From NCBI GenBank assembly GCA_002005505.1, contig KV908605.1, forward strand, positions 31,001 through 95,000: a stretch of 64,000 bases of DNA, read 5' to 3'. Shown one piece after another: positions 20,841 through 33,112 of the stretch. The stretch comes from Botryococcus braunii. Taxonomy: Eukaryota; Chlorophyta; Trebouxiophyceae. The notes below the pieces were generated by a model. The model was not told where the DNA came from, did no database searches, and saw only the letters and a list, made by a program, of their open reading frames with translations. Position 1 is the first letter of the stretch. Each line of letters begins with the position of its first letter. Both the position numbers and the translations under genes were made by a program.

Positions 20841-22274
20841 AAGGGAATCATTATATAATGAAGATATATCTTCATTCGAGGCTAATTCACAGTAAGACAA
20901 CTGATATGATGCTCTCTAGATGATGCTTCTAGCTAGCCTCCCCACGTCCCTAGGGAAACAGGCCTGTTTCCAAGGACCGATATTCTGCAGAACTTCAGGC
21001 AGGGCTCTCCTTCATTGCGAGCTCTTTCACCAATTTTAATTTTGGGGGAACCTCTCTCCACCTCCCTAATCTCTGTTAGCTTCATCCTGACGCACCGAGT
21101 TTACAGATGTAACGAGTAGTGTCAACTCATTCTAAAATGGTGGGGGAGACCAATGGATGCAGACAAATTTGAACAGACAAATCTGTCAAAGGAAAAGGTC
21201 TGGGTGCCTATCTCAAGTGTACCGGGACAAACACCTTAAATTGGGAAAATTCAGCGCCGTACGCCCAATTCCCGTTTTCCAAAATGCATCCATGTGTCTC
21301 CCCCACCCCCGTACCCACCCATCCCTCTTCCCCCCCCACCACCCCCGTGCCGACCTAAAACTTTCCATATGAAATATTATGTTAGTAATAAATTATAAGT
21401 GTCCCCCGTGGTCCCAAGATCGCGTATGCATCCTGGGGGATTCCATTCTGTCATCGGGGTGTACCTGTGGCGGTTTATGCCACAGTTGTCGTGTGACTAT
21501 AAAGGTTGGAGTAACTCCACAGATGGTTATCATCTTTACCGTCGTTGAACCGAACCTGTGTGTGGAAGTTTGGTTGGGGGCCCTGGTGTTAAATATGGCC
21601 AGTATTTCACACACCGCATGCAAGCAGTGAGCCTGTGGTGTCCAGCCCGCGGCCCGCAGGCGTGTATCGTATCGAGCAGTACTAGTACAACTTGTACTTA
21701 AGAGAGGCCGTGTCCCATGGGCCTTGGGATTGACGGTCAGGGCCGCCACAGCTACAAAATCAGGAGAGGACAACCGTTGTCCTAAACTTTAATGTCCGAA
21801 ATGCACATTTTGACAATTCTGTCCTCATAGACGTGAGCTAGACTTTCATTTTTTGTGTTAAAGAGAGATCGTGGGGTTCGTGGATGTCAGGCATTGCGCA
21901 TTTGACAAATCCCATTTCTAATCATCTGGGGCATGCATATAAGATAACTTTCCTGCTTGGAAAGGCTTGCAATAGCACTTTTTGGAACTTATAGACTGCT
22001 AACCTTCGGAATTCAGTCGGCAGGCGCATAGGAGCCTCCTGGCGAAGTTGCTGAGATCTAGATCAATCCTTCACTGCAGCTGTATAAATGACGTATTGGA
22101 CATCTGTGACAAGTCAGCATGAGTCCAAGAGGTGCAAGATGAAGTCGTATGCTGCATTCTACACCTCCAGGGTCACTCGCAGATTGCTTTCAATATGACG
22201 AGCTCTTGCAGACATTGATGCAACGCTCTTCCCCAAACCACCCGATCATGCCCCCATGCGCGTCCGCCCGCACG

Positions 22275-22275
<1 letters not shown>
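20841..22275. other. no gene seen
   Basis: About 1.4 kb with only short ORFs on either strand and no recognisable motif. A C-rich stretch lies at 21295-21355. Confidence 0.5.
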
Positions 22276-22360
<85 letters not shown>

Positions 22361-22379
22361 AGAGAGAGAGAGAGAGAGG

Positions 22380-22471
<92 letters not shown>

Positions 22472-22487
22472 GAGAGAGTGAGAGAGA
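22276..22487. repeat. compound microsatellite (AC)n (AG)n
   Basis: About 42 AC units to 22358, then AG units with minor interruptions to 22487. Confidence 0.95.
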
Positions 22488-22810
22488 GACGGACAGACAC
22501 AGAGATGGATGGGGGGGGGGCAGCGTGGGCGCGAAGGGCGGGAAAGAGCATCTCTGACTTCAACTAAGTTGCATTTTGCATTGCAGGGGCAAGGTGAGCT
22601 GAAGGTCCTGTCCGAAGTTGAGGGGCCCTAGCAGATCGTTGCAACAGTGCCCTTTGGTTCCGAGCCCCTCACGCTCCACTATTAGACCGTATTCAAGGTA
22701 CAGTTTGCAATTTCGGCGACGCGGGTTGCGAGGGCATTAATTCACAGCTTTGCACACACCCTGCTAACCCTGTTTTCTGTGGAATATTGGCTTTGCCTGT
22801 GAGTGGATCC
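22488..22810. other. no gene seen
   Basis: Unique-looking sequence between two microsatellites, with a run of ten Gs near 22512. Confidence 0.5.
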
Positions 22811-22818
22811 GCGCGCGC

Positions 22819-22903
<85 letters not shown>

Positions 22904-23014
22904 TGTTTGTTTGTGTGCGCGCGTGCATGTGTGTGTCTGTGTGTCTATGTGTGTGTGTGTGTGTGCGCGCGCGCGTGCGTGTGTGTACACATGTGTGCGC
23001 GCGCGCGCGCGCAC

Positions 23015-23055
<41 letters not shown>

Positions 23056-23078
23056 TGTCTGCACGCGCGCGCGCGCGC

Positions 23079-23153
<75 letters not shown>
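22811..23153. repeat. (GC)n/(GT)n alternating purine-pyrimidine tract
   Basis: Starts with about ten GC units, then GT units mixed with several GCGCGC blocks (about 22967, 22998 and 23065). It is the left half of a GT locus; the gypsy 2 insertion separates it from 30869-31107. Confidence 0.95.
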
Positions 23154-23156
<3 letters not shown>

Positions 23157-23348
23157 TGGCAAAGGAAAAGAGAGAGAGAGAGACACCAGTCAGGTTAGAG
23201 CATTCAGCGGAATCCGTTACAAGCCGGTCAGCACCGGGACTTCCTTCGACGCCAAGACGCGTGCCACTTTCCAGAGCCTTCATTTCAGGACCCGGCAGCT
23301 TCCTGCCTGAAATCCTGGCATTGGACCTGGAAGCTTCCTGCCGTTACA
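23154..23348 (-). repeat. gypsy element 2, 3' LTR (195 bp)
   Basis: TGATGGCAAAGGAAAAG, a short AG run of about 20 bp, then CACCAGTCAGGTTAGAG... to CTGCCGTTACA. It pairs with 30232-30868. Confidence 0.9.
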
Positions 23349-23364
23349 ACTTCCCCCTCCCCTA
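23349..23364 (-). other. gypsy element 2 polypurine tract
   Basis: Sense TAGGGGAGGGGGAAGT lies directly before the 3' LTR. The next 400 bp inward (23365-23775) hold no ORF I can support. Confidence 0.75.
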
Positions 23365-23775
23365 CATGGGAGCGTCCTCGCTCACGTCAGAGCAGTCATC
23401 ACGAGCAAGACTCTACAAGGTAAGAGTTCCACAAGCAGAGTACAAGCCGTCTACACTCGAGCAACAATATTTTTTTACACATATAGCTTTGGCGACAAGT
23501 TTGTTGAGCCTCCAATGGTGAGGTACGCCAGGGTACGTCAGTGAGCTTTGTTCATCATCATTTATTGCTTGAAATTGTCATGGCGGGCTTCAAAGTGGAT
23601 CGATGATCTACACTTAACATCATGCGCGCGCGATACAGCTCACCGTACTGAACTTCCCACTTGTATAACAACGGGGTGACACGCGGGGAGTAACTAAGCT
23701 CTTCTCCCTCCCCCCGGCGGGCAGCCATGCTGTACCCGCAACAAACAAGTGCAGGAAAAGATCGCCTCTCCGTGT

Positions 23776-25906
23776 CTAAGTCCGCCTCTGCTTAGGCGCA
23801 GTATTCGTAGTTGCTGAGGCATGCGCATTACTTCGCTTCTTAGTACCGTTGCCTGCAGCCGCGACACCTTGCGTGCGCTTCCTTGTTCCCACCTTCTCAT
23901 TGAGAGCGCGACCAGCCCAGTACTCCTGGACAACCTCTTGGGCATGTTCTATTAATCCTGCTTCTGGTTCCCATGAGTTACGCTCAGGCCGTAGCCTTTC
24001 CATTTTACCAAATATTCTTTCTTCGGCGCATGGTGCGCAGCCTTCTTCTCTCGATGTATCAGAATACACTCCACCTCGTATTCCCAATCACCATCAATCC
24101 AATCTGGCGGAGGTGAGGGAGCCACATTGACACCCTTATGATATGGCTTCAACAGCGACACATGAAACACATTGTGAATGGTGTATTCATCAGGCAACTC
24201 CAGCCTATATGCAACAGCGCCAATTCTAGCCAAAATCTTGAATGGCCCAATGAAACGAGGCTAAAACTTCTTGGTGCCAGGATGCTTCAAACGAATATTC
24301 TTAGTGGACAATAGTACTTCTTCCCCAACTTCATGCTCAACATGTCTGCGCCCCTGGTTAGCATAAGTGCGCTGCCTATCTTGTGCCTCAATCAGGTTGC
24401 GCTTCGCTAACGCAAGATCATCATCCAACTTTATAGCAAATCTTTTAGCCGACGGAAAAGTGGTCCCAGAAATCACTGCAAACGGCTCAATAGGATCCTC
24501 CCCATACACCAATCGGAAGGGAGTTGTGCCAACGGATTCTTGATAAGCATTGTTATAAGCAAATTCTGCGGCTGGCACATGCACATCCCAATCATGTTGG
24601 GTAGGGCTAACATAATGCCTCAACATGTCTTCCACAATGCGATTCACACGCTCATTTTGTCCATCAGTCTGTGGATGATAAGCCGTTGAAAAGACAGACC
24701 TCGTGCCCAAAATTTTAAACAACGCTTTAGTGAAGGCACTCGTGAACACCGTTCCGCGATCAGTCAACACCTCTTTAGGCATACCGTGCCCCTTAAACAC
24801 ACGATCCACAAACACATCAGCAAGACCTTCAGCAGACAGCTGATCAGTTGTTGGGATGAAATGCGCATATTTAGACAGTCTGTCCACAACCACAAGGATA
24901 GCATCATTCCCGTTTACTGTTTTGGGCAAGTCAGTAATAAAATCCATAGAGATGCTTTCCCACCTTCGTGAAGGAATTGGTAGAGGCTGCAGCAAACCAG
25001 CTGGCAGTGAGGTATCCACCTTGTTGCGCTGGCACGCATCACAAACGCGAAGAAAATCTTCAACACCTTCCCTCAGCTTCGGCCACCAAAAATACCGTTG
25101 TATTTTCTCCAACATTTTAGTCCGGCCCACATGGCCTGCCTGTGGCACTTCATGGTTTTCTTTGAGAATGGCTTCTTTGAGCTCTTTATCTTTACCATCT
25201 GCCATTTCGGGAACATACATTGCTTTTCCACGGAACCAGTAACCATCTTTAGCGACCAACTTCGCTCTTTGTCTTTTACGCCCATCCTTAGAAGATGATC
25301 CTTCTCATACGCGGTCCGTATGCGGTGCAACCAGTCTTCCCCCTCGGGGCACCACATGGTGAACCCATCCGGGCACGCGTCGCCCGAGTCACTTGCTGCT
25401 CCAGGGACCACCCCACCTAATGGCGGGGCCGTACCGCCTCCAGTGGAACGCGCCCCCTTGCGCGTAAGTACAGCACACCTAATACGATGACCTATGCCAC
25501 GCCCCCCCATCGCGGCCCTATGCTGAACAGAGCCCCTAGGAGTGTGCACCAAAGAACTAACGACGAACGCTGGATTCCTACTCAAAGGGTCCGCAACATT
25601 AGTACGACCGGGCTCATACTTCCACTCTTTAGAGTACATCTGGAGCAACTCCGACCACCTGGCTTGCCGAGGGCTCAAAACCGATTGGGACAGCAAAAAC
25701 GTGTTTGCTGCATGATCAGTGACCACTTCAAAGGGTTTCCCAAGCAGATAACATCGCCAATCAGTCAATGCCATACACACTGCAGCCAACTCTTGCTCGG
25801 TGACATGATTATTTCTCTCAGCATCAGAAAAGTTCCGGCTCATATAGGCACATGGGCGTCCATTTTGCTCAAGCACAGCACCAACACCATTCTTTGAGGC
25901 ATCACA
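23776..25906 (-). pseudogene. gypsy element 2 pol, RNase H to chromodomain, broken
   Basis: In sense order: RNase H (CDASKNGVGAVLEQ, TDHAANTFLLSQ), a frameshift near 25259, then integrase with WPKLREGV and CDACQRN, the core MDFITDLPKT and TDRGTVF, and PQTDGQNERVNRIVEDML. A TAG follows HPGTKKF at 24261. Next come PRFIGPFKILARIG and VFHVSLLKPYHKG, then a chromodomain start (YEVECILIHRE, EYLVKWKGYG). A further frameshift near 24000 leads to NSWEPEAGLIEHAQEVVQEYW, the end of the chromodomain. The family is clearly the same chromoviral lineage type as element 1, but a different element. Confidence 0.85.
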
Positions 25907-26763
25907 TGTCAGGCACCTGACAGACCTTATCGCGGCTGCGCCAGTACTGCCATGACCTTGCTGGAGCAATGATTTCCTCTTGGCAGCCTAGATCTTCGCC
26001 GCATGGGTCTCTGTACTGCGGCTGCGCTTAGACTTGCGAGGGTGGGTTCTGGGTTGGGAGGGTTTGGGGCTGGGAGGGTACTCCTTATGGTGTTTGTTGC
26101 CTTGCAATTAGGCTCTGTGGACCCTCTTTCAAAAAGCAGTACAGCACACAGTACAGCATAAGGTACACTGTACCTTATTTTTCTGGCTTACTGTTCTACT
26201 GTACTTGGGTTGAATGATGGGGGGGAGTAATATGGATTGGGAGCCATACCCCTTGGAATCAACTTATAGTGGTGGACAGTTCTTCCCTCGATGCGACTTT
26301 CTATTGGAAGGGAAGGCCCTTAAAGGCCATCTTCTGTGCTACTGGAGGGAATTGTTCCTCTTTTCCCTGCCTGGAGTATCTTCCAATGTCTTGTTTCTCT
26401 GCAACTTGTAATTGACCCGATGTGTGTGGGTTAATTGCGCAAGATCGGAAGGGTTTCCTTTGCCTTTTTGATCTATCTTCATGATCTGCGTTTCATGAAG
26501 AAGGGCCCTTGCCCGTCATCTTCATTCCAAGGGGGAGTGTTATGGCAATCAGCGGAAGAGTATTTGACTGAGGCAAAGAGATCCGTTCATGAAGACGAAG
26601 ATAGCGACTGACTACAATGCGTGAAGTTCTCGTCTTAAATGCGACGCAGAGCGGCCAATTATAGAATGTACGCGTTCATCTAAGTATATATGAAAACCAG
26701 AGAGAACTGTACGGGATCTCCCCATGCACGCATATGAAGTACAAGGTAATGGTTGTCTTTACA
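25907..26763. mobile_element. 857-bp nested insertion inside RNase H of gypsy 2
   Basis: The RNase H codons for FRVVCD and CDASKNGVG are split. The flanking duplication is TCACA at 25902-25906 and 26764-26768 (the match can be extended to CATCACA by shifting the edge). The insert begins TGTCAGGCACCTGACA, itself a palindrome, and ends GTCTTTACA. It contains CCAAGGGGGAGTGTTATGG near 26530, which resembles a copia polypurine tract followed by an LTR start on the plus strand. No matching left LTR was found, so it is possibly a non-autonomous or truncated LTR element. Confidence 0.65.
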
Positions 26764-28170
26764 TCACACACGACCCGAAACTTAGGCGCATCCGGGGAGA
26801 GATCAGGCATTGCCACCACTGGGGCATTTGTGATGGCCCACTTCAACCCATCAAAGGCTTTTTGACATGCAGCAGTCCACAGCCAAGGGACACCTTTGCG
26901 CAAAAAGTGATTCAACGGGGCAGCAAGTTGACTATACCCTTGCACAAATTTCCGCGAAAAATTGCAGAGGCCCAAAAACTGTCGTACCTCTGTAGCCGTC
27001 GTCGGGAAGACCCACTTCATCACTGCTGCGACTTTATCCGGATCAATCTTGATTCCATGCTTCCCCACAATAAAGCCAAGATAGCGTAGTTCAGGCTGAC
27101 AAAAAGAACACTTCTTTAGCTTCACAAACAATTTCTCTTCACGTAGGCGCTCGAAAACTTTTTACAAATGCTCTTTATGCTCTTCCTCGGTTTTAGAGAA
27201 GATCAAAACATCATCAAGGTACACTACCACAAAGCCTTCAGCCACAAAGTCATGGAATACGCGATTCAGCATACGTTGAAAAGTAGCGGGGGCATTTGTC
27301 AAACCGAAGGGTAGAACTTTGAACTCATAATGGCCAAAAGGAACACGGAAAGCAGTTTTGGGAACATCTTCCTCTTGCAAGCGAATTTGGTGATAGCCAG
27401 AGAGTAAATCAAGACTTGTAAAGAACACAGCACCTTGCAGTTTATCAAGCAACTCATCAATCCGCGGGAGAGGATAACGATCAGGAATAGTAATGCGGTT
27501 TAACGCACGATTGTCGATAACCATACGCAACGTGTCATCCTTTTTCTTCACAAACAGAACAGGGCTGCTAAACGGACTGCAACTTGGTTGAATCAATCCC
27601 TGCTCAAGAAGTTCAGCAACCTGTCTCTGTGCTTCTTGAAACTCAGGTAAAGCTAAACGGTAACCAGGTCGGGATAGAGGAACATGTTCACTATACAATG
27701 GGATAGTGTGGAACAGATGTCTGTCAAGAGGTAGGCCTTCTAATTTCTCAGAAAAGACATCACTGAACTCAGCACGAAGATGTTGACAAATGGGGTGATT
27801 CAATCCACTTTTATCAGAAGGGACATCGGCCTTGTTTGTAGGCCCATAAGCAGGTTCGAACTCTTTAACATCATGATCATAATCGCTATGCCCTTCGTTA
27901 CGCGCTTCGTTGCCCTCTTGCCTATCAACATGTTCATGCCCTTGCCCATCCGAGCGTGTCTCGTTATCATGCCCTTCATTCTTGCTTACCATGCCCACAA
28001 ACACTGGACAGCCTTGCTTCATACAGCGCGCCAAATGCCTCGCAGAGATGACAGGGGACTTCTTTCTAGCGCTCTTAGCAGTAGCAGAAATGGACTTAAC
28101 AATCACGCCTCGCCCTCTGTTTCAAAATGTACACGTATCTTCCGCTACATCAATCTTGGCCTTATAGCGC
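26764..28170 (-). pseudogene. gypsy element 2 reverse transcriptase, broken
   Basis: RT motifs are clear: PLSRPGYRLALPEFQEAQRQV, MVIDNRALN, LDLLSGYHQI, FGLTNAPATFQRM and catalytic VVYLDDVLIFS (about 27207). A TAA follows EEEHKEHL (27164-27162). The frame then continues with KKCSFCQPELRYLGFIVG and the region before RNase H. Near 28130-28170 a frameshift and a TGA separate it from the protease ORF. Confidence 0.85.
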
Positions 28171-30177
28171 TTAATTAAGGAAATCCATGCCCAACAAGAC
28201 ATCACAGTCACCAGCCAATTTTGGTAGCACATAGTAAGTATGCACACAAGGCAAAGACTTTAAAACTGTTCTCAACTTCACTTGATGCACCACTTTTGCA
28301 ATGTCACCCGTGGCCACTTCCACTTCCAATTCATCCACTTCTTGCGGGGTTATGTTCACTTTCTTAAGAAATTCTGCCGAGATGAATGAGAGTTCTCCCC
28401 CGGTATCAACTGCACAATCAGCGGTTGCCCCTGCAACCATACCGCGCAGGACCATTTGCGCTTCGGGGTGTGCTTTTCTCACCATTGATATACTGGGCCT
28501 CTTCTTGTCATACCACACTTCAAAAGACCACGGAGCCACAATTTTCTCTTCCCCATGCGCACTTTTCAAAGCTACACTTTCGTTGCGCCTCCCCTCCATA
28601 ATTCTCTCTTTACTTTTTAAAAGGGGAGCAACACTTACTGCCTTAGCGACTCGTTTGGGCAAAACAAAATAAGCGCCAATCTGACGGGCATTCTTCTTCA
28701 GGGCATTATACTCGGAGAGCACTTCATGGGCTTTTTCAGGCTTAAGCACGAACGCATACACATGACCATCTTGCAGGTTCACTTGGGGGGTATCTTCACA
28801 AACAAGAATATCAATACCAGGTCCCCATTCCAAACAAACATGAGCAGCCACAAGTTTTGAGAAAGATAAGTGTTCATACCAACCAAAGCGTCCACGCCCT
28901 CGAGGTGATCCACGCCCACTCGGTGCATTGCCGCGACCAGAATTTGGGGGACCGGCGTGATGTGCTGGGGCTTGGGGTACCTGCGCAGATCCTTGCGAGA
29001 ACCGGGGAGTCATAGGGCACTCGGACTGTTTGTGGCCAGGGAGGCCACACCCATAACAAGTGAGCGGCATGGAGTGGGATGGAGAAGACCCATGATGAAA
29101 ACCTGGGACATGGCGATGATGCGAGCGATCACCGCGATCAAAACCGCGACCACGAGCACGAAACCCACGAGCCTTAAACACACCACGCGGACGACCAAAC
29201 CCACGATCGAAACGACCAAACCCACGATAAGCATGGTGATTTGAAGGAAACATATCGGAACCGCGCGAACGAAACCCTTCAGCGACAGTATCTTTGGATG
29301 TAATCTTTCCTTCCTTCCTATCATCGAGCCCATGAGCGATCTGGTAGAGCTCCATATACGAATCAAAAGCACGGCCAGTTTTGTGATTAATTCGACACTG
29401 AGAATGCAACGATGCACGCAACCCATTCAGAAAATTCGTAACCTTCTCATTCTCAGTGACCTCCCCACCAGGCATGGAATTCAGATCGGCAAGAGCGGCG
29501 TTAAACTCCAAGGCATACTCCTGAACAGACCTCGAGCCTTGACGAACCCCCTGCCAGTGGCGGCGGGCCTCCGTCACCCCTACATTCTTGTCATAAAAAT
29601 CAAACAGGAATTGCTGAAAATCTTCGAAAGTAGGGGAAGGATGGGTTACGACATGCGACGACCAGTGACCCTGAATGCTTGTAGAGAGAAATGAGACGCC
29701 AACGCGAAGCTTTTGCTGGTCATCGTTGATTCCCTGTGCCTCAACACAATTCTTAACAATAGCAACCTAGTGCCTAGTGTTTTTTCCGGTGAACACCGGC
29801 GGCTTGCCTAACGCATTAGACGGAAGCTTGTGCGACACCGCAGGATCCCGAGCAACCTCCGTCATAAACCTTTCGCGCATAACTTGTAGCCGAGACAGGA
29901 CGAAAAGCAGCAAGAGCACCTATCTTTAGAAATTTAGCAGTAGCGACATAAAACTGGGCAATCGAACTAATGATCAGATCCGTATGATCGCCGACATCGT
30001 AGTTATCGCCACCTCGACCTTACACTTTGCCATCAGTTCATCAAAATCCTTCCTACGAAACCTTGGGTAGTTACTATCAAGCGTGAGATCCAGTGCATCA
30101 AGCTCGGCAATATCGCGGGCCGCCTCCAACTTCTCACAGTACGACGTAACCAACGTGGTGAAAGTAGCTGCCGACAT
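28171..30177 (-). pseudogene. gypsy element 2 gag and protease, broken
   Basis: Gag starts at ATG 30177 (MSAATFTTLVTSYCEKLEAA). A frameshift or stops near 30000-29760 interrupt it, including a TAG after NTRH (about 29768). An ORF of about 468 residues then holds the gag core (HWQGVRQGSRSVQEYALEF), an RG-rich basic stretch, a CX2CX4HX4C knuckle (CYGCGLPGHKQSEC) and an aspartic protease with DTGG in place of the usual DSGA (AVDTGGELSFIS). Protease ends near DVLLGMDFL. Confidence 0.8.
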
Positions 30178-30213
30178 TTTACCCAACAGGTAGATTAGCA
30201 AAACCTTGCTTTA

Positions 30214-30226
30214 CTCGCCGATACCA
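30214..30226 (-). other. gypsy element 2 primer-binding site
   Basis: Sense TGGTATCGGCGAG, identical to element 1, five bases inside the 5' LTR. Confidence 0.8.
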
Positions 30227-30231
30227 CCTTG

Positions 30232-31107
<876 letters not shown>

Positions 31108-31163
31108 TGGCGGGGAGATGGTGGGAATAGCGGGCAGATGTGGGTATAAAGAACAATTAAAGT

Positions 31164-32224
31164 ATGTCTAATTACCCTGTTTGTGCACGCAGGGGGGAGG
31201 AGGACGGCACTCCGCCGCCCTGCTCGGGGGAGCTGGGCGAGTTGGTCCGCCTGCCCTACGAGCTGTGCCACGTGTTTCCCGGCCTGCCGCAGTCCACGGT
31301 CATGCAGCTTTCAAGGAGCAGCCGGCAGTGCCGGCAGGCGGCTCGAGAGGCTATCCCGCGGATACAGGCGGCGCTGGTGGCCTCCGTCGAGGACGGCTGG
31401 GGGCCGCCGTGACCGCCGCCCAGATGCGCATGCTGATGAGCCTTCTGGAGCGATTCGCTGGCTCCCGAGACATTACCACAAATGAGCCGGTGCAGCTGAC
31501 GGAAGATATGCGGGATGATACCACTTGTTACCTCACTCCAGAGGGTTACTTGAACTCCTCACCAGAGCGTCCCGGTGGCCTTACCGTAAGCTTTGCAATA
31601 TATCCGCATCCGGAGAGTGCGATTTTTAACAGGCCAGGAATGCCAGTTATTGAGATGGGGTTAGGGTTCACATTTCATGGCTTTTCCATTCATTTCAAGC
31701 AGGAGGTTGCGGGAGGGATTGTCACGCCCAGGAGCTTGGCGTGCGTGAATGAACATTGCGAGCCCCATGACATCGGACAAGCCTTGATTCTTTGTTTTCT
31801 GCCTCTATGGAGGTGCAGGGTGGTTCACTTCATTGGGCCAGTCAGGTCACTGCGTGAGTGTGTTGCCATCCTTACCGGCTGCGATGTTGTTAAGTGGCAC
31901 CACGACGACGACCACGTATGCTATACAAATGATGGCACCGACTGGGCCCTTGAGACCAGTCTGCAGGGTTGCGAAATCAATGTGCATTCTCTTGAGCGGG
32001 CTTAGATATCTGACGAGGGATTTTCGTGTGGGTGAATACCAATGGGACGTGGTCATTCCTCCTCAAGGTTCCTCTTCCCTGATGCATATCTATATCGTTT
32101 GGGAATGTCTGCACAGCGACGCTACAGACTGCGCAACTTTACGGGTGCGGCCGCGGGGGTTGCTGCTTCTGATAGATTGCATGGGAGCTGCGGTTTTCCA
32201 TCGTGTCAGTTTGACAATCCATGA
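31164..32224 (+). pseudogene. F-box-like protein of unknown function, unit A copy, frameshifted
   Basis: Homologue of the open 354-residue gene at 49566-50630. It starts at ATG 31164 (MSNYPVCARRGEE) with the F-box-like stretch RLPYELCHVFPGLPQSTVMQLSRSSR, and the frame hits a stop at 31412. Homology continues in a second frame from VTAAQMRMLM to GCDVVKW (about 31410-31900), then in a third frame from TTTTTTYAIQMMAPT to HDNPYAC. At least two indels against unit B. A TATAAAG lies at 31145-31151, only 13 nt before the ATG. Confidence 0.6.
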
Positions 32225-32239
32225 CAATCCATATGCATG

Positions 32240-32445
32240 TATATGAAGGCCCAAGTATGTATAGATACTTCGAAGTACCTATGTATGAAGGCCCAAGTAT
32301 GTATAGATACTTCGAAGTACCTATGTATGAAGGCCCAAGTATGTATAGATACTTCGAAGTACATATATGTATGAAGGCCCAAGTATGTATAGATACTTCG
32401 AAGTACCTATGTATGAAGGCCCAAGTATGTATAGATACTTCGAAT
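32240..32445. repeat. 42-bp minisatellite, about five copies
   Basis: Unit TATGAAGGCCCAAGTATGTA... of 42 bp; one spacing is longer by a few bases (CATATATG). Each unit contains two palindromes (AAGTAT...ATACTT and ACTTCGAAGT). Because 42 is a multiple of three it reads as MYEGPSMYRYFEVP on the plus strand and as a 14-residue SIHTWAFIHRYFEV repeat on the minus strand. Confidence 0.9.
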
Positions 32446-33112
32446 TCGGCCACAGCCTTCACGTCCATAATCAGAATGGAATCAGTGCTAGCACAACAGA
32501 GCTCGGACAACGAAGCTCGATGGCCTGCATATGCGCCGATTTCATAAAGGGTTACAGCAATTACAATTTCCAATATGATACATCGTACCCTTGATGTTGG
32601 ATACCTTGCATTCCTCCCTACTCTCATGTTATATGAATGTCAGGTATGGGTCTTCAGGACTTTTAAGGGTAAGCCCACGGCATCTGCTCGAACTTCTCGA
32701 AGTTCTGAAGCACGAGTAAGTGAGTAGCAACAGACCATTCCTGGCCTCCACTATAATTCTCCAGCCCCCCACCTACCTATCCCTACCCTCCCCCTAATGC
32801 TCAACACTGATTCACCCTACCTCTCAAAACTTGGACTATAAAAGTAACAAGTTCCAAGCAAAACCCTCTTTATGCGCGCACGATGTTATCAAATTTGAAC
32901 GTTTAAACGGAGAGTGTAGTACAACAAAAGGGGACACGGGGGCCCAAGCTCCCACTTCAGCATGTCGCTATGAAAGTTGATCCCAATCCCTGTTGACAAC
33001 GTGCACGTGGCAACACCACACTTAAGCGATTGGACTCGGCGAGCTCCTTGACAATCACATGCCCACAGCCACATCTTACACCACATGTGGCACGGTGACT
33101 TTCGGCAACCGC
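32446..33112. other. no gene seen; gap between convergent genes, unit A
   Basis: A short ORF after the minisatellite ends in the TGA at 32592-32594; beyond it nothing is supported. Likely 3' untranslated sequence of the two convergent genes. Confidence 0.5.

Noticed and set aside
22787..23521. Long ORFs through GT, AC, AG and CT repeats (also near 18700-19200, 22150-22560, 30200-31150 and 47950-48730)
   Set aside because: Two-letter repeats stay open in several frames at once; the products are Val/Cys, His/Thr, Arg/Glu or Ser/Leu strings without any domain.
32240..32445. CRISPR-like array
   Set aside because: The 42-bp units are tandem with no spacers and the genome is eukaryotic.
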